From Gigaspora margarita (Eukaryota; Glomeromycota; Glomeromycetes; Diversisporales; Gigasporaceae): a stretch of 64,000 nucleotides of DNA. This document shows, one piece after another, positions 48,681 to 59,503 of this stretch (position 1 is its first letter; the number at the start of each line of letters is the position of its first letter). The position numbers and the translations under genes were made by a program. The stretch is taken from NCBI GenBank assembly GCA_009809945.1, contig WTPW01002104.1, positions 51,700-115,699 on the forward strand. Reading direction: 5' to 3'. The notes beneath the pieces were generated by a model. It was not told where the DNA came from. It did not search any database and saw nothing but the letters and a program-made list of their open reading frames with translations.

Positions 48681-48908
48681 CAAGAAATTGTCATCGGTGT
48701 TTGCCGACTTATTTATGATCTTGGTCATATAAAAATATGACTTTTTGGTCATAGGTCACATTGGTAATATTAAAAAAAAATTTTTTTACCATAGTATGGT
48801 TCTTATTATATTAAAAGTCATAAAGTCATAACAGCCTTTGTTATGACAAAATGATCTATGGCAGGCCATATAAGTCATATAGGTCATTTTAGGTCATTGG
48901 TCAACACG
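48681..48908. repeat. Palindromic TGGTCAT-rich repeat
   Basis: Repeated TTGGTCATATAA, TGGTCATAGGTCA and AGGTCATTTTAGGTCATTGG with inverse copies. Possible ends are CGGTGTTTGCCGAC and GGTCAACACGG, but this is unresolved. Confidence 0.45.
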
Positions 48909-49629
48909 GATTTACCAGAAAAATCCGAAATCCAAATCCCTACGCTACAGTGCTACAGTACATAATTCCGATGCAAATAATCCGACTAGGATAGAATACC
49001 GACAAGTCAAGATCCCGACTAAGACTGGATCCCGACGGTTTAGAATCCCGATATTCAAAACCCCGAATAGTCAAAATTCCGACTATCAAAAACCCCCGAA
49101 GGTCAAGATCTCGACTAAGACAGAATCTCGGCAGTTTAAGATTCCAAAACAGTCAAAGTTCCAAATAAACTGTCAAGATTTTGTCGGGATTCTGTCTTAG
49201 TCGAAATCTTAACCTTCAGAATTTATGATAGTCGAGATTTTGACTATTTGGTAGGGATGGCAAATGATTTAAATCATAATGTTTTAAATCAATTTTATAT
49301 TGTTTTAAACTGATATTGATGTCATGATTAACTATACTGATGCGATTATGACTGATGTAAGAATAATGTATTTGCATATTTCGATTGAGAATAAAAATTT
49401 CACGGCGACAATGAAGTTGAAATTAACCAATTAGATACAATAATTTCAGCTTCATCCATCAACGCCATAATCAGCATGTTTTAAAACATTTTATTTAAAA
49501 ACATAAAATTCATTAAAAAGCGATTTTTTACCATCCCTACTATTTGGGATTTTGAATATCGGAATTCTTAACCGTTATCTTGTATCTTGACTTGTCGGTA
49601 TTCTATCTTAGTCGGATTATGGTAAATCC
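48909..49629. mobile_element. Foldback with degenerate 17-bp units in the arms
   Basis: Termini GGATTTACCA and inverse. Each arm is about 200 bp and built of units like ATCCCGACTAAGAC and ATCCCGATATTCAAA (period about 16-18 bp). The arms mirror each other in the same unit order. The right arm is interrupted by the hAT MITE at 49252-49539. Confidence 0.8.
49252..49539. mobile_element. hAT-like MITE, perfect 8-bp TSD
   Basis: Ends TAGGGATGG inverted, followed by AAATNATTTAAA-type sequence. Flanked by CTATTTGG at 49244-49251 and 49540-49547. It is 288 bp, AT-rich and non-coding. Confidence 0.92.
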
Positions 49630-49659
49630 CTTTTTTTGTGTAAAGTTACACAAAATCAT

Positions 49660-50150
49660 GAGGCTTATTTTCGGGTGAGAGAGGTTTTTTTAGCGATCGC
49701 AAGTAGTCGCCACATAGTAAAGTCCAAATTTTACTATGTAAATCGATCATGTGCGCTTAAGTAAATATGTTCGGGAGATTAAATGTATTTTCTCCAAAAT
49801 TTTTATACAAATTGAGGAACTTTTTATTATTTATCTTTTAATTCTACGTTCATCGAATATATTTTTTAAAAAATTTCTAATTTTTTGTCAAATGTAAAAA
49901 TTAAAACTCAAATAATAAAAACTTCTCTGATTTGTATTAAAATTTTGAGGTATATGCATTTTGACCTCCTGAACAAGATTAATTAAGCGATTATGATCGA
50001 TTTGCATAGTAAATTTTGGACTTTACTATGCAGTAACTATTATCGATCGGGGTAGCTTATTTTCAGATGAAGCAAGTTTTTAGGTTTTTTGGTCAAAACA
50101 AAGATTAGCTTATTTTCAAAGTAGCTTATTTTCAGGAATATATAGTAGAT
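49660..50150. repeat. Z-type palindrome
   Basis: Arms GCGATCGCAAGTAGTCGCCA and the inverse near 50050; inner arms ACGTTCATCGAATATATT. It is flanked by AGCTTATTTTC motifs. Same family as 11025-11450. Confidence 0.7.
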
Positions 50151-50941
50151 ACATATACAAACTAAACTTTCTCTGAATATTACTTTTAAATATTCTTTTG
50201 TTACTTTTTTTGATCTTTTTATAATTGATGATTGCTTTAATTCAAATTTTTTCTTTTTATTTTCCTTTTATTTCTTGATATTTTTAAATCTAAAGAGCAA
50301 AATCTAGTCTAGGTTTTAATATTCTAGTATTTCTTTTAATTTCTTATTTTATCTTTTTCTTTTCTTAATTTCATTTTTTTTTGTTTTTTGTTTTTTTACT
50401 TTGTTTTTCTTTTTTTTTTCTCTTTTTTTTTATTTAATATTGTTTATATTACTTTTTTTCAAATACTCATTTGTAGAACTAGAATTTTATTAGTTAATTT
50501 TGGAAGCTTTATATGAATAAGAGTACAACTAGCCACATGAGCAACTTTTGGTTACCTATTTAAAGCTAGGTGCCTTTATATGTTTTTTATTATTTGATTA
50601 AAATTAGATTAAGGGTTAGTTATAAGTTAGAGTTAGAAATATCTTATAGGCAAAATTGTCTTCTCAACATTTTTTATTAATGCTCTAAGACAGGTTTAGA
50701 TACTCATTTCTTGTATTTTGTATCCAATCCCTACTACTAACTAATTTTATTAATATTACTAGGATAGGTTATTGGCAGTATATATATGGTTAGTCCAGAC
50801 CTTTTGGATTCATCTTTCTTACCTTTAGGACTCTATTCTTATAACTAAAAACAAGATCCAGCTTATTCTTAACAGAAAACTTGGTAGTACAGTATCTATT
50901 CTATACAAAATATTTATCTATGCTTTGGTAATGCACTATAG
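50151..50941. other. Pyrimidine-rich and AT-rich region
   Basis: A long T-rich stretch (50200-50470), then AT-rich DNA with a decayed TTAAGGGTTAG type A centre near 50610. No gene seen. Confidence 0.45.
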
Positions 50942-51219
50942 TAGTATTGTACATTTTTGGCTGTCCATAGCCTTTTTTGACTTGTTCATGTTCAAAATTG
51001 TCAATATATCCAAGATTGTCTAAAGCTTGTTCAGGCTTTAATAATTAATAAATCTAAAAAATATATAACTATATATATTTTTAGATGCTAACACATTTCA
51101 GTTAAAATTTAAATAAGTTATCTTAATAAAATTTTAAGGAATTTTACTTTATTTAATTGCTCAAAATTGTTCAAAATTGTTCAAAATTTATTGTCCAAAG
51201 CTGTTCTATAATAATATTG
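50942..51219. mobile_element. hAT-like MITE, decayed sister of 59224
   Basis: Aligned with 59224-59503 over its whole length. The flanks CACTATAG (50934-50941) and CACTATAA (51220-51227) match at 7 of 8. Its end reads TAGTATTGTAC where the sister has CAGTGTTGTAC, a pattern of C-to-T and G-to-A loss that continues inside. Confidence 0.85.
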
Positions 51220-51737
51220 CACTATAAAGTACCCTTAAGCTACTACTATTATCTACTTCTGCTCTTGTAAAGTTCACTCTAACCCTAGCACCTATTTCTA
51301 TTTTTCTTCTAGTTTTTGTACTAAATTAGTTAGCTCAAATGGATTAATTACTTTTGGTACCTATTTTTATGCATATATCTTTTTTTTAGTATAATTTTAG
51401 TAGCTAGGTTGGTGAACTTTTCTTTTTTAAAAGTTTTTGTTATCCAATTTTCTGGCTTCAGTTTATAATATTTTGATTTTAATGGGTATCTGTTAGCCCT
51501 CTGTACTAAATTTAGTACAATTTAAAAAAATTATTTTACAATAACAAAAAATAATTGTATTAAAAACTTTGTTAAAATATACTTTAATACTAGTATTGTT
51601 ATTATGCAAAATTTTAGTCAAAGTTATATATAAAAATTTTGTATAAATTAACTTTAAATAAAATTTATATTTTGCAAAATTTGATATACTAAATTTAGTA
51701 CAATAGTAAAAAAATAATTAAAAATCAAATTTATAAT
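51220..51737. other. AT-rich region with a weak palindrome
   Basis: ACTAAATTTAGTACAAT occurs in direct copies at about 51506 and 51689. A CTCTAACCCTAGCACC motif near 51280 hints at another type A relic. No gene. Confidence 0.45.
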
Positions 51738-51984
51738 GGGAATTACTATTTATGTCCTCCAAATTTGCTATTCATACCCCCCAGCCCGGCCGCTGACCCT
51801 TCTGACCCTTCTGATCTAGTCATGTGCAATGTAGTACAAACTGAAATCACATAAATTTCAGATTCTTGCATTTTGACCAATGGTTATATTACACGACTTT
51901 TGGGTCACGTGATCTGGGTAACAATAATAGCCAATCAAAATTTGAACCCAAAGTAGTTAAACTACAAATAAGTTACCCCATGAT

Positions 51985-52624
51985 TAGGGTGTCCAGGATT
52001 ATGCTATTAGCATAATTTAGCATAATTTGAGTTTGCTAGCATTATTATGCTAGCAGCAGAATTTAGCATAATTTACATTTTCTAGCATAAAATTTAGCAT
52101 AATTTGGGTATTTTTGATAATAGATAAAGTATTATTATATTTTTTACAAAAATAGCTGTTTTAACTATTTTATGCATATCATACAAAGAACCTAAAACCT
52201 TATTACTTTTATATAATATGTATTAAATAAAAATTAGTATGCTATAATTAGTAGTAACTTACATAATTTAAGATTTAATTTTTAATGTTTTATATAGCAA
52301 CATAATGCATTTTTAAATTTTTTATATACACTATAATGCATGTATATGTATATGCATACATATGATATATTTTAATTGTTATCTACTAAATATTTGAATT
52401 AAGCATAGTGTTTTCTAGTTACCTTTAATATATTATATTTTAATAAAGAAAAATTAGAATAAATATAATTTGTAAATAGTTATTTTTAAAAATTTCATTA
52501 AAAAACTATAAAATTATTAATTTAAAAAAAATTTTAAAAAAAAATCATTAGCATAAAAAGCATAATTTTATATCATTAGCAAGCATAATTTACTATCATT
52601 AGCAGCAGAATTCTGGACACCCTA
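51985..52624. mobile_element. hAT-like MITE, perfect 8-bp TSD, nested
   Basis: Ends TAGGGTGTCCAGGATTATGC and, inverted, TAGGGTGTCCAGAATTCTGC. Flanked by CCCATGAT at 51977-51984 and 52625-52632. The subterminal parts are strings of TTAGCATAATT. The opposite arm of the host element (near 54118) shows the uninterrupted target. Confidence 0.93.
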
Positions 52625-52632
52625 CCCATGAT

Positions 52633-54107
52633 TAACAATAGTTGCTACATAGTAAAGTCCAAATTCTACTATGTAAATCGATTATTATCACTTAAGTAAA
52701 TTTATTTGGGAGATCAAAATACAAATAAAATAAAATTTTTAGCAAGATTGGAGAACATTTTATTATTTGACTTTTTAACTTTTACATTTAATGAAAAAAT
52801 TAAAATTTTTTAAAGAAATATATTCGACGAACGTAAAAATTAAAGGCTAAATAATAAAAAGTACTCCAATTTGAATGAAAATTTGGTAAAATATGTATTT
52901 TGCTCTTTTGAACATATTTACTTAAGCGATTATAATCAATTTAAATAGTAAAATTTTGACTTTACTATGTAGCAACTACTTGCGATCGCTCTTTTTCAGA
53001 AAGAGGTTTTTAGTGATTACAAGTAGTTGCTACATAGTAAAGTCCAAATTTTACTATTTAAATCGACATAAGCGCTTAAGTAAATACATTCAAAAGATTC
53101 AAATACATATTCTACCAAATTTTTATACAAATCAGAGAACTTTTTATTATTTAGCCTTTAATTTTTATGTTCGTCAAATATATTTCTTTAAAAAATTTTT
53201 ATTTTTTCGTCAAACGTAAAAGTTAAAAAGTCAAATAATAAAATGCTCTCTGATTTGTATGAAAATTTGAGAAAATATGTATTTTGATCTTCTAAACATA
53301 TTTACATAAGCACTTATGATCGATTTAAATAGTAAAATTTGGCTTTACTATGTAGCAACTACTTGCGATCGCTAAAAAAACTTCTTTTTCAAAAAGAAGT
53401 TTTTAGTGATTGCAAGTAGTTGCTATATAGTAAAGTCCAAATTTTACTATTTAAATTGATCATAATCGCTTAAGCAAATATATTTTCATTCAAATTGGAG
53501 AACTTTTTATTATTTAGTCTTTAATTTTTACTTTCATCGAATATACAGTGCGGGACACCTAGACTTCACAAACTTTAAAAGCTAATAATATTCAATATAA
53601 AACCAATATCACAAAAAAATTTTGTAATTTAGCTAATTTGCTACAACTTAGCAGCCTTAACTTTTCAAAAATTAATATAAATTTTTTCAATTAATGAGTT
53701 TAAAAGTATAGTATTTTTATATGATCCGTAAAAATTTGGTCAAAAATGGGACAAGTCATATAATTTAGCCTTCTGCTATTGGCTAATTTTAAAATTAATT
53801 TTTAAATTAATTTTAAAAATTAATTATTAGCCAATCAAAATGCAAGGATTCACAAAGACATCAAATTTTAATATGAAATTTTTGAAAATGGGACAAATTT
53901 CAAAAATTCCACCTTTAGGTGTCCTGCACTATATTTCTTTAAAAAATTTTAATTTTTTTATCGAACGTAAAAGTTAAAAAGTCAAATAATAAAATGTTTT
54001 CCATTCTTGCTAAAAATTTTATTGTATTTGTATTTTGATCTCCCAAATAAGTTTACTTAAGTGATAATAATCGATTTACATAGTAGAATTTGGACTTTAC
54101 TATGTAG
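52633..54107. repeat. Array of Z-type palindromes
   Basis: About three rounds of two alternating hairpins. One is centred on GCGATCGC with arms AAGTAGTTGCTACATAGTAA. The other has arms ACGTTCGTCGAATATATTTC. It is the third example in this window of the alternating hairpin design. It is interrupted at 53546-53931. Confidence 0.8.
53546..53931. mobile_element. Tc1/mariner-like MITE, nested
   Basis: Ends CAGTGCGGGACACCTA and, inverted, TAGTGCAGGACACCTA, with TA on each side (53544-53545, 53932-53933). The uninterrupted site, ATATATTTCTTTAAAAAA, is present in the neighbouring array copy near 53175. Internal arms ATTAATTTTTAAATTAATTT are palindromic. Confidence 0.9.
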
Positions 54108-54373
54108 CAACTATTGTCGATCATGGGGTAACTTATTTGTAGTTTAAATTTGAACCTACTTCAGGTTCAAATTTTGATTGGCTATTATTGTTACTCAGAT
54201 CACGTGATCCAGATCTCGTATAACCTAACCATTAGTCAAAATGCAAGAATCAAAAGTCATGTGATTTTGGTTTGTACTACATTGCACATGACTAGGTCGG
54301 AAGGGTCTGAAGGGTCAGAGGCTGGGTTGGGGGTATGAATAGCAAATTTGAAGGGTATAAATAGTAATTCCCT

Positions 54374-54912
54374 ATCTTTATATTAATAATATGAAAATTA
54401 ATTTGTTTCTGCTAAATAATTGGATAATAGTATTTGGAATATTTTAAATTATAGTTCTAGTTATAACTTTTTTAAATAACTTTTTTATAATAAAAATTAT
54501 TCAATTTATAGGTTATAAAATTTACACCCATATTTCAAAAAAGTTTTTTATTTAAGTTAGGGTTAGATTATAATAAATAGCAAACATTATAGTAATTTAG
54601 CAAGAAATTTGTTTTTGTATAAAAAAAAGGTAGTTTTATAAGCTAAATTTTGCATTATAAGTAATTTTTTTTAACTTTTTTTATAAAAAACATTGTTTTT
54701 GTTATACAAAAAAAATTTGCAGATTGTGCTAATTCTGCAATTTTGATTGGCAAATACACAGTTGTGAATTTCATAGCCTGTTAAGATTAGCAATATCTTT
54801 TATAATATTAAAATAAATTATAATATAGTAACTTTCTCTAAGTGTAAGTCCTTTAAAATTATAAAAAATTTATTCTAAATATTTTAAATATAAAATATTT
54901 TTAAATTTTATA
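54374..54912. mobile_element. AT-rich region with a probable type A relic
   Basis: Around 54480-54790 there is a core-like order: TTAGGGTTAGATTATAA, AAAGGTAGTTTTATAAGC, then TGTTATACAAAAAAAATTTGC. Ends not resolved. Confidence 0.5.
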
Positions 54913-55292
54913 CAGTATAGGATAGCAAAAGATATCCACTTTTTATTTTATTATTAAAAAGGCACCAAATTTGTTAAGGACATTAAAATATATCAACTTT
55001 TTTACTAAGATGCACAAAATTTAGGATAATGTAATCAATTTTTATTGGCTAATTTTTATTGGCTTATGCATGTTTATCAGTACCAAATTTTTGGTTTATA
55101 TATAAAATGATAAAGTTTAAACTGTTATAACACTATCAAAAATCAAAATAAAAGAAAATCCTCTTTCAAAAATGTAGTTTGGGTTATATACTATTAATTT
55201 GAAAGAGGGATTTTTGATTTATTAATTTTTGTCAAGTTATACTATTTTAAAAACAACCAATAAAATTGGATATCTTAAGCTATCCTGCACTG
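54913..55292. mobile_element. Tc1/mariner-like MITE
   Basis: Ends CAGTATAGGATAGCAAAAGA and, inverted, CAGTGCAGGATAGCTTAAGA, with TA at 54911-54912 and 55293-55294. It is 380 bp and the same size class and end type as 53546-53931. Confidence 0.85.
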
Positions 55293-55969
55293 TATATATA
55301 AAATTTTTCTAAATGCATTTTAATATATTAACATAATTAAATTTTAAAATATTATTTAGTTTAATAAAAAATTAATTTTTATTTTTATTTTTTTGATTAC
55401 AAATTACTCTTATTATAATAAAATGATTTGTTTTATAGTAAAAATTTTAAAATTTTATTATATTGAAAAATTATTAATAAATTCACTATATCAAAAAGAT
55501 TTTTATATAAATTGGTTTTGAATTTTTTTTACTATATGAATAAGTCAGTAGAAAAAGATCAAAATTTTTTTTGAAGTAAAAGTTTTCTTAACTTGAAGTT
55601 TAAATATCTTAACAACTCTCTTAATAAATTTAATAATTTTTTTTTATTTTAATTCTTTATAATTTCAAGATTAAAAAAAAAAAATTTAGCAAATTTGATT
55701 AAATAGTTATTAAGATATTTTAATTTAAAATTTAAAAAAATTTACTAAAAATGAATTGTTTTTTTTTTACTAACTCACCCATATTATAACAAAAATTTAC
55801 TATAACAATAATTACTTGTTTAAAAAATTAATATAGACAAACTTCTATAAATACAATATATACAGACAAATCTAAAATGTGCATTTAAGGATGTTTGCAT
55901 TTAGATAGAGCCAATCTAATGCACTTTTAAAAACTAGATCATTGAATTTGTAACAGTTAGGGAATATAT
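55293..55969. other. AT-rich region, no gene seen
   Basis: A short inverted stretch with CTTAACTTGAAGTTTAAATATC lies around 55590-55740. No coding support. Confidence 0.45.
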
Positions 55970-56940
55970 TACACCAAGTAATAAATAATAGTAAAATTTA
56001 TAATAAAAATATATAAATTTACTTAACATTCTTTTTAGTTTATATATTAACTTTTTTCAAATTTTGGGATTAAGTATATCAAAAATAATAGATTAAGATT
56101 ATTTAGAATATTTTTTAAAATTTTGCAAATTTTGAAAATTTTCTTAATAAATTTTTTTTTAAAAAAAAAAAATTCAAAATTTAAAACTGTAATTATAATA
56201 AAATTTTATGCTAAACAAGTTTACTTAATAGCAAAATATAGTTTATCTTAACAAAAAAAGCAAGTTAGCTATATACTAAAGTTAAAAATTTTTGGATTGT
56301 AATATAACACTTTTTTTTTGTCAAAATAACTTGCTTTGAGCTTCTAAATAAACTTGTTTGGCATGTAATCTATTTATATTGAGATCAAAATATGTTTTTT
56401 TGAACCTTTTACTAAATAAAAATAGGCTTAAATTTAAAAAAAAAACTTTTTTTAAAAAAAATTTTTTTAACTTTAAACCTATTTTTCACTTAGTAAAAGG
56501 TTTGAGAAAATGTAGTTTTTTTAATACAAATAGAGTTATATACCAAACAAATTTATTTAGAAGCCCAAAGCAGATTATTAAAAAAAAATAGGTTTTATAT
56601 TACAAACCAAAAATTTTTAACTTTAATATATAGCTAACTGGCTTTTTTGTCAAGATAATATATATTTTGCTATTAAGTAAACTTGTTTAGTATAATATTT
56701 TATATATAATTACAGTTTTAAAATTTAAAGATTTTTTTAAAAAAAATTTTATTAAAAAAATTGCAAAATTTGCAAAATATTAAAAATGTGTTCTAAATAA
56801 TTTTAATATACTATTCTCAATATGTTTAATTTCAAAATTTGAAAAAAAGTTAATCTATAAGCCAAAAAAAATATTTTGCTTAAAGTTTATAGTAAATTTA
56901 TATATTTTTATTATAATTGTTATTATGAACTAACACTTAT
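55970..56940. repeat. ~950-bp palindrome
   Basis: The outer arms TATAATAAAAATATATAAAT (about 55998) and inverse (about 56910) enclose successive inverted segments (CTAAACAAGTTTACTTAATA; AGCAAGTTAGCTATATAC) down to a centre near 56440. The frame at 56358-56591 spans the centre and is not a gene. Confidence 0.8.
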
Positions 56941-57478
56941 TATCAACAGGTATAATATATTCTCTGACTAGTAAAACCAAACTTAAATATTAAAATTTGA
57001 TTGGCTATATGCATTTAGAGTAGTAGTTTTATATAGAAAATTTTTAAGAAAAAAATATTTGCAAATATAAAGTATGCATTTGGTACTAATAATTTCTTAT
57101 AGCCAAAATAAAAGTATGTATTTAGAGTAAAGACTAGAACTAGTTTTAAATATCCAAGCTTATAATATTAAAATTTGAGTTTATTATACCAAAATTCAAA
57201 TTTATCATATCAATTATTAATAATTAATATAATAAACTTAAATTTTGGTATAATAAACTTGAATTTTAATATAATAAAATTGAAGATTTAAAACTAATTA
57301 CAATCTCCAATTTCAAGAAGTATATTATTTATAGAAGTTGCATTTATAGAAATCCAACTACCATATCCTATCATGAATAAGCACCCTCTTTTTTAAAATT
57401 TTAAACTTAAATTTCTTAACAATTAACTTATATAACTTAATAAAATTTGATTTATTTTAATTTTATAAATTTATAAGG
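56941..57478. repeat. AT-rich region with a palindrome
   Basis: A palindrome at about 57120-57310 has arms AATTTGAGTTTATTATACCA. The segment 57360-57478 is a left arm related to the hairpin at 4640, cut off by the next element. Confidence 0.55.
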
Positions 57479-57840
57479 AAATATTACTATAGCACTATAG
57501 CACTATGATGCTACCTTATATATAACAACCAAATTTGTGTAACAAGTAAATCAAAACAACTTTTATCAAAACAAAAATTAAATTTCTTTAATATTAGGGT
57601 AAGGGTAAAGGCAAGAAGTTAGAATTAGAGTGTATTATAGTAAAATTTAGTAAGAAATTTTTTTTACTAATGCCCAAAAGTAAGTTTTTTAGACTAAATT
57701 TAAAGATTTAGTTAATTTTTTAAAAATTATTTATTTTTGTTACACAAACCTGATCTGCATGTTACATCTGAACTTAAATCTTAATTGGTTAAAAATGCCC
57801 TAGCACTACAGTTAATGATGCTGCCCAAAACTTAGTAGTT
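57479..57840. mobile_element. Probable type A MITE
   Basis: Core-like order: ATTTGTGTAACAAGTAAAT, TTAGGGTAAGGGTAAAGG, AATTTAGTAAGAAATT, and ATATTACTATAGCACTATAG-type left arm as in 39950-40310. The right end lies near GATGCTGCCC. The target duplication was not resolved. Confidence 0.55.
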
Positions 57841-57859
57841 TTGAATTAACTAAAACTGA

Positions 57860-58080
57860 AACTGGTATTACCAGTTTCGGTTATAATTTATTTTTCAAAA
57901 CTTGTCTGAAAGTTCGAAACTCTACTAAAAGTTTAAAACTATATCAAAAGCCCGAAACTATATCAGAAGCCCAAAACTATACTAATAGTCCGAAACAATA
58001 TTAAAAGTCTGAAGCTATATCAAAAGTCCGAAACTATACTAATGATTCAGAACTGTTCAAGATTGCAAAAAATTTTAGGT
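57860..58080. repeat. Minisatellite, ~20-bp unit, about eight copies
   Basis: Unit AAAGTCCGAAACTATATCA with variants (AAAGCCCGAAACTATATCA, TAGTCCGAAACAATATTA). No frame is kept. Confidence 0.85.
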
Positions 58081-58126
58081 CAGAATTTTCTGTAAAAAAC
58101 AAGTATATGTTAAACATCATTTATTG

Positions 58127-58348
58127 TCGCAGATTATAATGAAATCAAATTATAATGAAATTTAGGGTCTCAATTTAAAAATATAAGCACTACTAAAATC
58201 TACCTATACTTTTTTTTAAATAACCCTAACCCTAAAACCTAACTTAACTATAAAAAAAAATCTAACAAAAAAGGCTCCAAAAAATTTTAAAAATCGGTCA
58301 TAAAATAAGTCAAATTTCATTATAATCCGATTTCATTATAATCTGTCA
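58127..58348. mobile_element. Type A MITE, perfect 9-bp TSD
   Basis: Flanked by CATTTATTG at 58118-58126 and 58349-58357. Ends TCGCAGATTATAATGAAATC and, inverted, TGACAGATTATAATGAAATC. ATTATAATGAAATTT is doubled in each arm. The centre is AACCCTAACCCTAAAACC. It is the shortest member at 222 bp and lies 220 bp upstream of the coiled-coil frame. Confidence 0.93.
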
Positions 58349-58567
58349 CATTTATTGATTTCTGTCAATTCAGAATTGATTGTATCATTTGTGAATCGAT
58401 ATGTTATGTACGATTTTATCAATTAATTGATCAAAATAAAAAAAAGAATAGATGATTTTTCTGATTTCTTTAACATTTTTTTAAACTTTGTAATAAATAT
58501 TTTTGTAGAAATGCTATAGAAGTTGTAGATTCATTACTTTGTAACAACTTTTGTAAGAATATATTAT

Positions 58568-58936
58568 TTGTGCATATCATTTTACAAAGAATTTGAGTAT
58601 TGTTTCTTTTTTAGGATGATAAAATTTAACTGCATTGGGGTGAAAATTCAATCTTATAAGAATTATTACATGATTATAGCAAATTTAGTTGTTTATTACA
58701 TGAAAGGAATCATGATTAGCCAAAAAGAATTGCAATTTAGAAATAAAAAGAAAGAATTGCAAGCCCAAGTGGATGATTTAATCGAAGAAGTAGACCAATT
58801 ACAAACTAAATTAGAGAATACAACAAAATCACTTCACGATTTACAAGACGAGAATAAGCGATTGCGAGAACAATCGGCCCAGTCTGATTTTTACAAAGAA
58901 ATCCAAGACCAGGAGGAAGACGATACTATTGATTGA
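58568..58936 (+). CDS. Short coiled-coil acidic protein or terminal exon
   Basis: The 122-codon frame has a convincing protein only from about residue 45 on (58700-58936). There, M-K-G-I-M-I-S-Q-K-E-L-Q leads into about 60 residues of heptad-like helix with Leu/Val at spaced positions (L-Q-A-Q-V-D-D-L-I-E-E-V-D-Q-L and S-L-H-D-L-Q-D-E-N-K-R-L). An acidic tail follows, ending E-E-D-D-T-I-D before a TGA stop. Codon use here is balanced (GCC, CAC, GAC, CGA appear), unlike the AT-driven frames elsewhere. The first 44 residues are AT-driven and hydrophobic, so the true exon may start at an inner Met (58700 or 58712) or at an AG acceptor such as the one at about 58717. Upstream exons, if any, are not recognised, and the type A element at 58127 lies just before. 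The family is unknown; a dimerising helix is all that can be inferred. Confidence 0.55.
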   Translation: MCISFYKEFEYCFFFRMIKFNCIGVKIQSYKNYYMIIANLVVYYMKGIMISQKELQFRNKKKELQAQVDDLIEEVDQLQTKLENTTKSLHDLQDENKRLREQSAQSDFYKEIQDQEEDDTID

Positions 58937-59223
58937 AACGCCACTACTCCTCATAATAGTAAAGCATTTATCTTTGGCGAACCTAAACTTTTTAGATGTT
59001 AAAGTTGCACAAAAATATCCAAAACATGTTCCGGGATATAATTTTTGATCATTAGAAAAGTTTTTTTTTTTAAAAAAACTAAACCGAATTAGTGAAAAAA
59101 AAGAAACAGGTAAAGCAAAATATGGTCTTAACTTTAAGAAGAATTATCTTTTTTTTTTGTGAATTATTCCGGCTACCATTTTTTTTTTAAAAAAAAAATT
59201 ATATGAATATATATACATATACG
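58937..59223. other. Downstream spacer with A/T-tract hairpins
   Basis: Short inverted T- and A-tracts near 59067 and 59190. It likely holds the 3' untranslated part of the preceding gene, but no signal can be singled out. Confidence 0.4.
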
Positions 59224-59503
59224 CAGTGTTGTACGTTTTGGCTGTCCACAGCCTTTTTTGGCTTGTCCACGTCCAAAATTGTCCAAACGTCCAAGATTGT
59301 CCAAAGCTTGTTCAGGCTTTAATAATTAATAAACCTATCTAAAAAATATATAACTATATATTTTTTTAGGTGCTGAACACATTCTAGTTAAAATTAAAAT
59401 AGGTTATCTTAATAAAATTTTAAGTAATTTTACTTTATTTAATTGTCCAAAATTGTCCAAAATTGTCCAAATCATTGTTCAAAGCTGTCCCATGACAACA
59501 CTG
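59224..59503. mobile_element. hAT-like MITE, perfect 8-bp TSD
   Basis: Ends CAGTGTTGTACGTTTTGG and, inverted, CAGTGTTGTCATGGGACAGC. Flanked by CATATACG at 59216-59223 and 59504-59511. The interior repeats TTGTCCAAA. It is younger than its sister at 50942-51219. Confidence 0.93.

Larger units (their letters stand above)
51740..54373. mobile_element. 2.6-kb element with ~245-bp terminal inverted repeats
   Basis: The left arm (51740-51984 plus 52633-52650) and right arm (54108-54373) mirror each other. They begin GGGAATTACTATTTAT and include TTCAGACCCTTC-type repeats, CACGTGATCTGG, TAGCCAATCAAAATTTGAAC and AGTTACCCCATGAT. The interior is Z-type palindromes. Two insertions lie inside (51985-52624 and 53546-53931). 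No transposase; the frames at 52956-53219 and 54150-54338 are palindrome or terminal-repeat translations. Confidence 0.85.

Noticed and set aside
54150-54338. 62-residue frame with Gly/Ser/Glu repeats at its end
   Set aside because: It lies in the terminal inverted repeat of the 2.6-kb element; its counterpart at 51740-51985 is not open in the equivalent way.
56358-56591. 77-residue Lys/Phe-rich frame
   Set aside because: It crosses the centre of a 950-bp palindrome; both halves are inverse copies.
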